This document shows positions 1 through 7,348 of a stretch of DNA of 64,000 nucleotides, in pieces. A program made the position numbers and the translations under genes. This stretch comes from CAZCPB01 sp044223975. GTDB lineage: Bacteria > Planctomycetota > Phycisphaerae > Phycisphaerales > UBA1924. The stretch spans positions 1 through 64,000 of the forward strand of contig JBGALI010000002.1 of NCBI GenBank assembly GCA_044223975.1. Reading direction: 5' to 3'. Within the stretch, counting starts at the first letter, position 1, and every line of letters starts with the position of its first letter. The notes beneath the pieces are model-generated. The model was not told where the DNA came from. It ran no database searches and worked only from the letters and a program-made list of their open reading frames with translations.

Positions 1-48
1 GCTCATGAGGGTGCGGGGCTCGAGGCCTTCCATCAGGTTCTGACTCAT
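1..48 (-). CDS. N-terminus of a LEPR-motif secreted/surface protein (partial, continues left)
   Basis: Reading leftwards from an ATG at 46-48, the frame stays open to the window edge and gives 16 residues, MSQNLMEGLEPRTLMS. This carries the LEPRxLxS motif found at the extreme N terminus of large secreted planctomycete proteins. A GGAG ribosome-binding site lies about 9 bases upstream of the ATG. Only the N terminus is visible, so the function of the body is unknown; the family is usually large beta-helix, cadherin-like or repeat proteins. A second, variant motif occurs in the protein starting at 11248. Confidence 0.75.
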   Translation of the reverse strand, partial: MSQNLMEGLEPRTLMS

Positions 49-651
49 CCGGGAACTCCGATCGAATGGTGCGGCCGGGCCTTTGGGATTGGAATGAACG
101 CGGGGACAGCGGCCGGGTGCGCACGACCGTTGCCCGCTCCAAAATGTTCGTTGACGACTCCCCCCGGAATCAGGTTCTGGAACATCATTCTCTGGGCGGG
201 GGGCAGCGGCCTTCACGCCGGGTCGTCTGATGTGCGCTTTGCTGAAGCTCGCTCCCGAGCGCGTTCGCGACCCGCTTGATGCGAAATGAGGGTGCGGGTG
301 GACGCCCCTTGCGAAGCGCCGGGCCGCTCGCGGTGTTCGCGGCTCGTGTTTGAAGGCGCTGTGCCTGGCGCGTTGTGCATTCGCTTCAGGTGGCGTGCGG
401 CACGCTCCAGCGTTGCGTGCTCGCAACCCCCCCGGCCCCCTTCCCTCTGGGAGGGGGGAGGCGCGGTCGCGAGTTTCAACGCCGCTCCGTTGGAGACTGC
501 CGCGGCCTGCGGACACTCCGCATTGGGAGGCCGTTGCACCCCATGTGTTGATGCGAACTGCCGTCCGGAACATGACGCGGCACACCCGCGGTCGGTTGAA
601 TGCGTTCGCGCCCCGGCCACGGACGTGGTATTCGAATGTGCGTGCGACCCA
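49..651. other. Intergenic region without a credible gene
   Basis: About 600 bases between the LEPR-protein start and the stop of the outer-membrane protein, both on the minus strand. It should hold the promoter of the LEPR gene and the terminator of the barrel gene. Open frames here on both strands are low-complexity (Arg/Ala/Pro-rich) and have no family signature. The only distinct structure is the C-rich hairpin repeat at 425-460. No RNA gene was recognised. Confidence 0.6.
425..460 (+). repeat. Intergenic C-rich hairpin repeat, copy 1
   Basis: A tract AACCCCCCCGG is followed by arms at 436-445 and 449-458 separated by a TCT loop; one G-T wobble interrupts the 10-bp stem. Copies 2 (16137-16178) and 3 (19488-19527) share tract, stem and loop in the same orientation. 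It lies about 190 bases past the stop of the minus-strand barrel gene, so a terminator-like or mobile intergenic-repeat role is possible. Confidence 0.75.
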
Positions 652-1782
652 TCAGAAGTTCAACTGGAGCCCGACCGTTCCGATGAACTGCTCGTGCTTC
701 CCGCCGTTGTACTCTGACGTGTTGTCACCGAGGTACATCCCGGCGACGCCGGCGTTCACCGTCCACTTGCCGTAGCGGTCCGCGATCGGAAGGGGGATCG
801 ACGCCTCCACTCCGACCTGAACGAAGCCGAAGACGTCGTTCTCGCCGGCCGCGTTCTCGTAGTAGTCCTTGAGGCTCAGGCCGATCGATGCGGGGAACGT
901 GATGGCCACGGGGGTCTTCCCGGTCTCGAACGAGAATCCCGGCGCGATGCCCAACTCGAGGTAGACGCCGGGCTCTGAATCAACGCCGTCGGACCCGTTG
1001 GAACCTGTCTCGATCCCCAGCAGGGCGTAGGGGTGCAGCGCGTACGCGCCGAGCGCCTCGCTGTCGTCGTACCCGAAGTTGAAATCGAGTTCCTGCACGG
1101 TCTGGTAGGCGTCGCTCGGGCTGGTCAGGAACGTGTAGGTCGTGGTCAGGCTCGCCTTGCCGCTGGTGACCACGAAGCCCGCGATGAGATCCGACTCGTA
1201 CCAGTACGGGGTGAAGTCGCCCTGCACTCCGGCGTTGGTCTTCTGGCTCTGGAAGCTGTTCCAGGTGGCCACAAGGAGATCGATCTTGAGGTCCGGCGCG
1301 TCGTGCACGTTCATGGTGACCTTGGCCGCGGGCTGGAGGATGAACCCGGTGTCCTCCTGCACAATGCCGTGGTAGAAGTACGCGTTGGTGACGTCGAGGT
1401 TGAGTTGCAGGCTAAAGGCGCTCCCGGTCGCATCGGGAGCGCGGGCCGGTTGCGGTTCGGCGGCCTTTGCCGGGTTTGATTGATTCGCTTGCGGCTGCAC
1501 GCTGATCGACGCGTCGTTCGCGCGCAGCGTCGCCCCCGAGTCCTGTGCCATCGCCGATCCGACCATCATCCCCGGCGCCAGCATGAACGCCGCGAGCCGT
1601 GGGTGTGTCACCCGCGAGATTGGACGCGGCCAGGCCGGGCGCTCCGGTGCCGTATCCGGGGCCTCCTCGCCGCGCCGGGCATCGCGACGTTCCCGCACGA
1701 AGGAGCGCAGGAGATTCAGTTCGGCCGCGACGCCGAAGCCGATCACGACGACGGAAATGACTGCAAACCAAGTCTCGCTCAT
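652..1782 (-). CDS. Putative outer-membrane beta-barrel protein (TorF/TIGR02001-like porin)
   Basis: A 376-residue protein whose C-terminal part (about 120-376) is a run of alternating, aromatic-flanked short segments ending in LQLNF, a terminal Phe typical of outer-membrane barrels. The segment LDVTNAYFYHGIVQED resembles the first strand of the TorF/TIGR02001 porin-like family. The N terminus is odd: residues 5-25 form a membrane helix, followed by a charged stretch and then what looks like a normal signal peptide ending AMAQ. A GTG at 1611 (Val58) would give a conventional 22-23-residue signal, so the annotated start may be too far upstream. It is divergent from the kdp operon across 276 bases, which suggests a link to K+ uptake; substrate unknown. 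Confidence 0.6.
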   Translation of the reverse strand: MSETWFAVISVVVIGFGVAAELNLLRSFVRERRDARRGEEAPDTAPERPAWPRPISRVTHPRLAAFMLAPGMMVGSAMAQDSGATLRANDASISVQPQANQSNPAKAAEPQPARAPDATGSAFSLQLNLDVTNAYFYHGIVQEDTGFILQPAAKVTMNVHDAPDLKIDLLVATWNSFQSQKTNAGVQGDFTPYWYESDLIAGFVVTSGKASLTTTYTFLTSPSDAYQTVQELDFNFGYDDSEALGAYALHPYALLGIETGSNGSDGVDSEPGVYLELGIAPGFSFETGKTPVAITFPASIGLSLKDYYENAAGENDVFGFVQVGVEASIPLPIADRYGKWTVNAGVAGMYLGDNTSEYNGGKHEQFIGTVGLQLNF

Positions 1783-2058
1783 GACGGGGCTCCATCGGTG
1801 CCCGGCGCCTGGGACCCCATCGGCGCCGAGGGTGCGAGTGCGAACGACCGGAGTGTCGCCACAACGGCGCCGCGTGTCGATCAGCGCGGCGTCAAAAAGG
1901 GAACGCTTCCCCTAAGACGCGCATAAGGAGGCTCGCTAAGGTGTCGCGCATTTATGGATTCCTTATGCGCGGGAAGCTGCTTTTGATGACGCGTTGATAG
2001 CCGCGGGCCCGATGCCCGGCAACGCTTCGTCGTATCGGAAAGCAGTGTGGAGGCGACG
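1783..2058. promoter_or_regulatory. Divergent control region between barrel gene and kdp operon, with 11-bp inverted repeat
   Basis: This 276-base region must contain the promoters of both divergent units. It holds a perfect inverted repeat, GCGCATAAGGA at 1919-1929 and TCCTTATGCGC at 1960-1970, separated by 30 bases, in a locally AT-richer stretch (CATTTATGGATTCC). A smaller repeat, GGGAA-CGC-TTCCC, sits at 1900-1912. Such spaced dyads fit a dimeric response-regulator site, and KdpE is encoded in the operon, but the bound protein is not shown by the sequence. Confidence 0.5.
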
Positions 2059-2181
2059 ATGGACGATCTCATCTATGTGGCGATCGTGCTCTCGTGTCTG
2101 GCGCTCACGTTCGGTCTCGTGAGGATGTGCGCCGCGTTGATGCCGCGTGAGATGCCTCCACAGCCCGGGAGCAAGTCATGA
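2059..2181 (+). CDS. Small single-helix membrane protein heading the kdp operon
   Basis: A 40-residue frame, MDDLIYVAIVLSCLALTFGL then a short basic tail, preceded by GTGGAGG five bases before the ATG at 2059. It is one transmembrane helix with few other features. Its stop overlaps the kdpF start (ATGA at 2178-2181), arguing for translational coupling. Small proteins beginning with a similar acidic-aromatic head and a helix occur just before kdpF in other kdp operons, as I recall them, so it is probably real; no function is known to me. Confidence 0.65.
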   Translation: MDDLIYVAIVLSCLALTFGLVRMCAALMPREMPPQPGSKS

Positions 2182-2270
2182 TCGTGATCTACATCCTCGG
2201 CGCCATCGTCGCGTTCGCGCTCCTGGTGTACCTGCTGTGCGCTCTGCTCAAGCCGGAGTGGTTCCAATGA
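2178..2270 (+). CDS. kdpF: KdpF, small subunit of K+-transporting ATPase
   Basis: A 30-residue, single-helix peptide: IVIYILGAIVAFALLVYLLC, then ALLKPEWFQ. The length, the lone helix and the C-terminal LLKPE-F are characteristic of KdpF, which stabilises the KdpABC complex in the inner membrane. It overlaps the preceding small gene and kdpA by ATGA junctions, forming a translationally coupled chain. Confidence 0.85.
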   Translation: MIVIYILGAIVAFALLVYLLCALLKPEWFQ

Positions 2271-4075
2271 GCACCAACGGTGTTCTCCAGATCCTGCTGT
2301 ACATCGCCGTGCTCCTGGCTCTCGCCAAGCCGCTGGGCTGGTTCATGGCGCGGGTGTACCAGGGCAAGCCGTGCGGCCTGGACCGGGTGCTGGGCCCGGT
2401 CGAGCGGCTGATCTATCGCCTGGCGGGCGTCAAGGCCGACCGGGAGATGGGCTGGAAGCTCTACGCCGCGGCAGTGATGATCTTCAGCGCCGTCGGTCTT
2501 TTCTTTGTGTACGCCCTCCAGCGACTGCAGGGGATCTTGCCGCTCAACCCGCAGGGACTCGGCGCCGTCTCGCCCGATTCGTCGTTCAACACGTCGGTGT
2601 CGTTCGTGACCAACACGAACTGGCAGGGCTACGGCGGCGAGACGACGATGTCGTACCTCACGCAGATGCTGGGGCTGGGCGTGCAGAACTTCGTCTCGGC
2701 CGCGACGGGCATGGCGGTGCTGGTCGCGTTGATCCGCGGGCTGTCGCGGCGCACGTCTTCCACCATCGGAAACTTCTGGGTGGACCTGACCCGGAGCACC
2801 CTCTACATCCTGCTCCCGCTCTCGCTGCTGCTCGCGGTGGTGCTCGTCAGCCAGGGCGTGGTGCAGACGTTCAGGCCGTATCAAACCGTGTCGCTCACGC
2901 AGCCGTTGAGTTACGATGAGCCGGTCAAGGACGGTGCGGGCAACGCCGTCAACGGCCCCGACGGCAAGCCGCTCACCAGGCCGGTTCAGGTCGTCGAGCA
3001 GACCATCCCGCTCGGCCCCGCCGCCTCGCAGGTCGCGATCAAGCAGCTCGGCACCAACGGGGGCGGCTTCTTCAACGCGAACTCGGCCCACCCGCTCGAG
3101 AACCCGACCGGGCTGTCGAACTTCCTTGAAGTGCTGGCCATCCTGGTCATCAGCGGCGCCCTGTGCTGGACGTTCGGAGAGATGATCGGAGACCGGCGCC
3201 AGGGCTGGGCCGTGCTTGCCGCGATGGTCGCCATCTTTGTCGTGCTCCTGGGCGTGTGCTACTGGGCGGAGCAGGCGGGGAATCGACGCCTGAACGGTCT
3301 GGGTGTCGATCAGCTCGCGAGCGCGACCCAGCCGGGCGGGAACATGGAAGGCAAGGAAGCCCGGTTTGGCATCGCCAACTCGGCGCTGTGGGCGACGGCG
3401 ACGACCGCCGCGAGCAACGGCAGCGTCAACGCCATGCACGACTCGTTCACGCCGCTGGGCGGTCTGGGGCCCATGTGGCTCATGCAGCTCGGCGAGGTGA
3501 TCTTCGGGGGGGTGGGCTGCGGCCTGTACGGCATGCTGATGTTCGTGGTCGTCGCAGTCTTCGTGGCCGGCCTCATGGTCGGGCGCACGCCCGAGTACCT
3601 GGGCAAAAAGATCGAGCCCTTCGAGATGAAAATGGCGGCGATCGCGGTGCTGGTGCCGTGCGCCCTGGTCCTGATCGGAACAGCGGTGGGAACGCTCTGG
3701 CCGGGCAACGCGGCCAACGTTCCCAACCCGGGGGCGCACGGCTTTAGCGAGATCCTCTACGCCTTCACTTCGGCCTCCAACAACAACGGCTCGGCGTTCG
3801 CGGGCTACGGGGCCAACAACCCGTTCAACAACATCGCGCTTGGCCTGTGCATGTTCATCTCCCGGTTCTGGATCATGGTGCCGGTGCTGGCCATCGCCGG
3901 CTCGCTCGCCGCCAAGAGGACCGTTCCGGCCACCTCGGGCACCCTGCCCACGCACACGCCGGTCTTCATCGTCATGCTGATCTGCGTCATCGTCATCGTC
4001 GGCGCGCTGACGTTCGTCCCGGCCCTGGCCCTGGGGCCGATCGTCGAGCACTTGGCCTTCCGCGGGGGGCACTGA
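2267..4075 (+). CDS. kdpA: Potassium-transporting ATPase subunit A
   Basis: The 602-residue channel-like, K+-binding subunit of the Kdp P-type ATPase. Start chosen at 2267, overlapping kdpF, giving MSTNGVLQILLYIAVLL; an earlier in-frame ATG would extend into the upstream genes. Ten or so hydrophobic helices are visible, with family hallmarks NTSVSFVTNTNWQGYGGE near the first selectivity-filter loop, LGTNGGGFFNANSAHP, and FTSASNNNGSAF. Length is normal for the family. kdpB follows after three bases. Confidence 0.97.
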   Translation: MSTNGVLQILLYIAVLLALAKPLGWFMARVYQGKPCGLDRVLGPVERLIYRLAGVKADREMGWKLYAAAVMIFSAVGLFFVYALQRLQGILPLNPQGLGAVSPDSSFNTSVSFVTNTNWQGYGGETTMSYLTQMLGLGVQNFVSAATGMAVLVALIRGLSRRTSSTIGNFWVDLTRSTLYILLPLSLLLAVVLVSQGVVQTFRPYQTVSLTQPLSYDEPVKDGAGNAVNGPDGKPLTRPVQVVEQTIPLGPAASQVAIKQLGTNGGGFFNANSAHPLENPTGLSNFLEVLAILVISGALCWTFGEMIGDRRQGWAVLAAMVAIFVVLLGVCYWAEQAGNRRLNGLGVDQLASATQPGGNMEGKEARFGIANSALWATATTAASNGSVNAMHDSFTPLGGLGPMWLMQLGEVIFGGVGCGLYGMLMFVVVAVFVAGLMVGRTPEYLGKKIEPFEMKMAAIAVLVPCALVLIGTAVGTLWPGNAANVPNPGAHGFSEILYAFTSASNNNGSAFAGYGANNPFNNIALGLCMFISRFWIMVPVLAIAGSLAAKRTVPATSGTLPTHTPVFIVMLICVIVIVGALTFVPALALGPIVEHLAFRGGH

Positions 4076-4078
4076 ACC

Positions 4079-6139
4079 ATGTCCAAGACTGATGCCACTC
4101 GGTCCCTCTTCGACCCCGCCATCGTCAAGGGCGCGGTCGTCTCGGCCCTCGCCAAGCTGGACCCGCGCGAGCAGGTCCGCAACCCGGTCATGTTCGTGGT
4201 CTTCGTGGTGAGCATCCTCACCACCGTGCTGTGGATCCAGGCGCTCGTCGGAACCGGCGAAGCCCCGGCGGCGTTCATCGGCTGGGTGTCCGCGTGGCTG
4301 TGGTTCACGGTGGTGTTCGCCAACTTCGCCGAGGCGATGGCCGAGGGGCGCGGCAAGGCCCAGGCCGCTTCGCTGCGCAAGACGCGGCGCGACGTCATGG
4401 CCAAGAAGCTCGCGAATCCGCGACGAGATGCGCCGCAGTCGAACGTCGCCAGCGCCGACCTCCGCAAGGGGGACGTGGTGCTGGTTGAGGCGGGTGACAT
4501 CATCCCGGGCGACGGCGAGGTGATCGAGGGCGTCGCGTCCGTCAATGAGTCGGCCATCACGGGCGAGTCGGCCCCGGTCATCCGCGAATCGGGAGGCGAT
4601 CGCTCCGCGGTGACGGGCGGCACCACCGTGCTCTCGGACTGGATTGTCGTGCGCATCGCCGCCAACCCGGGCGAGACCTTCCTGGACCGGATGATCGCGC
4701 TGGTCGAGGGCGCCAAGCGCCAGAAGACGCCCAACGAGATCGCGCTGGACATCCTCCTCGCCAAGCTCACCATCATCTTCCTGCTCGCCTGCGTCACGCT
4801 CCTGCCGTTCTCGATCTACTCCGTGAAGGCCGCGGGGAGCGGTTCCCCGGTGACGGTGACCGTGCTGGCGGCGCTGCTGGTGTGCCTGATCCCGACCACG
4901 ATCGGCGGGCTTCTCTCCTCCATCCGCATCGCGGGGATGGACCGGCTGGTGCAGGCGAACGTGATCGCGACCAGCGGGCGCGCCGTCGAGGCCGCGGGCG
5001 ATGTGGACGTGCTCCTGCTCGACAAGACGGGCACGATCACGCTGGGCAACCGGCAGGCGACGCTTTTCATCCCCGTGGACGGCGCGACGATGGAAGAGCT
5101 GGCCGATGCCGCGCAGCTCGCGTCGCTCGCCGACGAAACGCCCGAGGGCCGGAGCATCGTGGTGCTGGCCAAGAAGCACGGCCTGCGCGTGCGGAATATC
5201 CACGACTTGGGCGCGACCTTTACACCTTTCTCCGCGCAGACGCGGATGAGCGGCGTGACCCTCAACGGACGCGAGATCCGCAAGGGCTCGGCGGACGCGA
5301 TCGAGGCGTACGTAGGGCGCATGGGCGCCCGCCCCAGCGACGAGGCGCGCCGTGTGGTCGCCGAGGTCGCCAAGCGGGGGTCGACTCCGCTCGTGGTCGC
5401 CGACGGCAAGGGCCGCACCTACGGCGTGATCGAACTCAAGGACATCGTCAAGGGCGGCATCGCCGAGCGCTTCGCCGAGATGCGCCGCATGGGCATCAAG
5501 ACGGTGATGATCACCGGCGACAACGCCGTGACCGCCGCGGCGATCGCGGCCGAGGCGGGCGTCGACGACTTCCTCGCCCAGGCGACGCCCGAAGCCAAGC
5601 TCAAGCTCATCCGCGACTATCAGCAAGGCGGCAGACTCGTGGCCATGACCGGCGACGGCACCAACGACGCCCCGGCCCTCGCCCAGGCCGATGTCGCGGT
5701 CGCCATGAACACCGGCACCCAGGCCGCCAAGGAGGCCGGGAACATGGTGGACCTTGACAGCAACCCCACCAAGCTGATCGAAGTGGTTCAGATCGGCAAG
5801 CAACTCCTGATGACCCGCGGCTCGCTCACCACGTTCTCGATCGCCAACGATGTGGCCAAGTACTTTGCCATCATCCCCGTCGCCTTTGCGGCAACCTATC
5901 CGCAACTTGATGCGCTTAACGTCATGCGCCTGGACCCGCGCACCGCGATTCTTTCCGCCGTCATCTTCAACGCCCTGATCATCGTCGCGCTCATTCCGCT
6001 CGCTCTGCGGGGCGTGAAGTACAAGCCGGTGCAGGCGTCCGTTCTGCTCCGCAACAACCTGCTCATCTACGGACTGGGCGGCCTGATCGTCCCCTTCATC
6101 GGGATCAAGTTCATCGACCTGATCATCAGGCAGTTCTAA
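4079..6139 (+). CDS. kdpB: Potassium-transporting ATPase subunit B (P-type ATPase)
   Basis: The 686-residue catalytic subunit that hydrolyses ATP to drive K+ import through KdpA. The phosphorylated Asp is Asp315 in DKTGT; the actuator motif TGES (in AITGESAPV) and the hinge motif GDGTNDAPAL are intact. It ends with a membrane region containing NDVAKYFAIIPVAF and LNVMRLDPRTAILSAVIFN, as in other KdpB proteins. Spacing to kdpA is 3 bases and to kdpC 13 bases. Confidence 0.98.
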   Translation: MSKTDATRSLFDPAIVKGAVVSALAKLDPREQVRNPVMFVVFVVSILTTVLWIQALVGTGEAPAAFIGWVSAWLWFTVVFANFAEAMAEGRGKAQAASLRKTRRDVMAKKLANPRRDAPQSNVASADLRKGDVVLVEAGDIIPGDGEVIEGVASVNESAITGESAPVIRESGGDRSAVTGGTTVLSDWIVVRIAANPGETFLDRMIALVEGAKRQKTPNEIALDILLAKLTIIFLLACVTLLPFSIYSVKAAGSGSPVTVTVLAALLVCLIPTTIGGLLSSIRIAGMDRLVQANVIATSGRAVEAAGDVDVLLLDKTGTITLGNRQATLFIPVDGATMEELADAAQLASLADETPEGRSIVVLAKKHGLRVRNIHDLGATFTPFSAQTRMSGVTLNGREIRKGSADAIEAYVGRMGARPSDEARRVVAEVAKRGSTPLVVADGKGRTYGVIELKDIVKGGIAERFAEMRRMGIKTVMITGDNAVTAAAIAAEAGVDDFLAQATPEAKLKLIRDYQQGGRLVAMTGDGTNDAPALAQADVAVAMNTGTQAAKEAGNMVDLDSNPTKLIEVVQIGKQLLMTRGSLTTFSIANDVAKYFAIIPVAFAATYPQLDALNVMRLDPRTAILSAVIFNALIIVALIPLALRGVKYKPVQASVLLRNNLLIYGLGGLIVPFIGIKFIDLIIRQF

Positions 6140-6152
6140 GGGAGGCTTCGCC

Positions 6153-6767
6153 GTGACTTCTCTGCTTCGTCCCGCGATCGTGATCTTCGTCCTGCTCAGC
6201 GTTCTCACAGGCGTGCTATACCCGCTTGCCGTGACGGGAGTCGCCCAAGTCGTCTTCCCCGCGCAGGCCAACGGGTCGCTGATAACCGCCCACGGCAAGC
6301 CTGTCGGCTCCTCGCTCCTCGGCCAGGAGTTCAGCGATCCGAAGTATTTCTGGGGTCGCCCATCCGCGACCGGCCCCGTGCCGTACACCGCGTTCAACGC
6401 GGAGAAATCAACGGGTTCTTCCGGGTCGAACATTGGACCGACCAACCCGGCGCTCGTGGACAACGTCAGGTCCCGCATCGAAGCCTTGCACGCCGCCGAC
6501 ACTACCGCGGGATACCAGCGCCCCGCCGATCAGAAGGTTCCGGTCGATCTGGTGACGTCCTCGGCGAGCGGCCTCGACCCGCACATCTCGCTCGCGGCGG
6601 CAGAGTTTCAGGTGCCGCGGGTGGCCAAGGCACGCGGGATGAGCGAGCAATCCGTTCGCGATCTCGTGCGCCGGAACACCGCCGGTCGCACCTTCGGCGT
6701 GCTCGGTGAGCCGGTGGTCAATGTTCTCGAACTCAACATGTTGCTGGAAGGCGAGCGCGGCGGGTGA
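6153..6767 (+). CDS. kdpC: Potassium-transporting ATPase subunit C
   Basis: A 204-residue protein with one N-terminal membrane helix (about 6-30) and a periplasmic domain bearing the family motifs SLLGQEFSDPKYFWGRPSAT, VPVDLVTSSASGLDPHIS and GEPVVNVLELN. It completes the KdpFABC pump. The start is GTG at 6153, with a GGGAGG ribosome-binding site 8 bases upstream. Confidence 0.97.
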   Translation: MTSLLRPAIVIFVLLSVLTGVLYPLAVTGVAQVVFPAQANGSLITAHGKPVGSSLLGQEFSDPKYFWGRPSATGPVPYTAFNAEKSTGSSGSNIGPTNPALVDNVRSRIEALHAADTTAGYQRPADQKVPVDLVTSSASGLDPHISLAAAEFQVPRVAKARGMSEQSVRDLVRRNTAGRTFGVLGEPVVNVLELNMLLEGERGG

Positions 6768-6774
6768 TCATACA

Positions 6775-7314
6775 ATGACGCGGACCTGCACCATGCCGCC
6801 CCACGACCTCCAACGAGAGCGGGACACGCTCCTTCTTCACATCGCCGACGTGTTTGGTTCGGTCACGCGCAACGGGGGCGTGTCGTGGAGCGAGTCGTTC
6901 GTCATCGACAACTATGGTTCCGATGAGGAGAGACTGAAAGCTCGGGCGACGGACAAGGAAAAGCACTGGTCTGAACTGACCAACAAGCCTGATTGGCAAC
7001 CGTGCCGCAACTTGGGCGGTTTTTCGTTCTTGGATGCGATCGGGTTCCGGTACTACCTCGCGCCGGCCATGATCCGTTGCATTCAGAGCGGGGACGACGA
7101 AGGGATTCAATTTCACCTGACTCTTCCCGATACGGAGCTGCGCCAATGCATGATCGACACATGGTCCGCTCTCGACAAGAGGCAGCGATTGTGCATCGCC
7201 CGCTTCCTGCGCTACATGATCGCGGTCTGTGCGAATCGTGAGGAACCTGGGTACGCGGTGGACCGGGAGAGGTGGCAAGAAGCTCTCGATAGTCACTGGG
7301 GAACGCTCCGCTGA
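6775..7314 (+). CDS. DUF6714-like protein inside the kdp operon
   Basis: A soluble protein of 179 residues starting 7 bases after kdpC; an alternative ATG lies at 6793. Neither has a clear ribosome-binding site, so coupling to kdpC is likely. The layout (an N-terminal F..V segment, a WxP-type loop at SELTNKPDWQPC, then FSFLDAIGFRYYLAPAMIRC, and a C-terminal helix ALDKRQRLCIARFLRYMI) matches my memory of the DUF6714 family, which has no known function. No catalytic motif is evident. Its insertion between kdpC and kdpD is unusual: these two are normally adjacent. Confidence 0.7.
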   Translation: MTRTCTMPPHDLQRERDTLLLHIADVFGSVTRNGGVSWSESFVIDNYGSDEERLKARATDKEKHWSELTNKPDWQPCRNLGGFSFLDAIGFRYYLAPAMIRCIQSGDDEGIQFHLTLPDTELRQCMIDTWSALDKRQRLCIARFLRYMIAVCANREEPGYAVDRERWQEALDSHWGTLR

Positions 7315-7348
7315 GGCGAGGAAGCACGACCGTCTCACGCAGCTCGTT

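Noticed and set aside
213..620. A 135-codon minus-strand frame in the first intergenic region
   Set aside because: Low-complexity, runs through the hairpin repeat and lacks a ribosome-binding site or family signature.
2189..6502. A minus-strand open frame of over 1400 codons antisense to kdpA, kdpB and kdpC
   Set aside because: It mirrors the codon bias of strongly conserved kdp genes, is rich in His/Arg/Asp/Gly, and has no domain; the plus-strand genes are certain.
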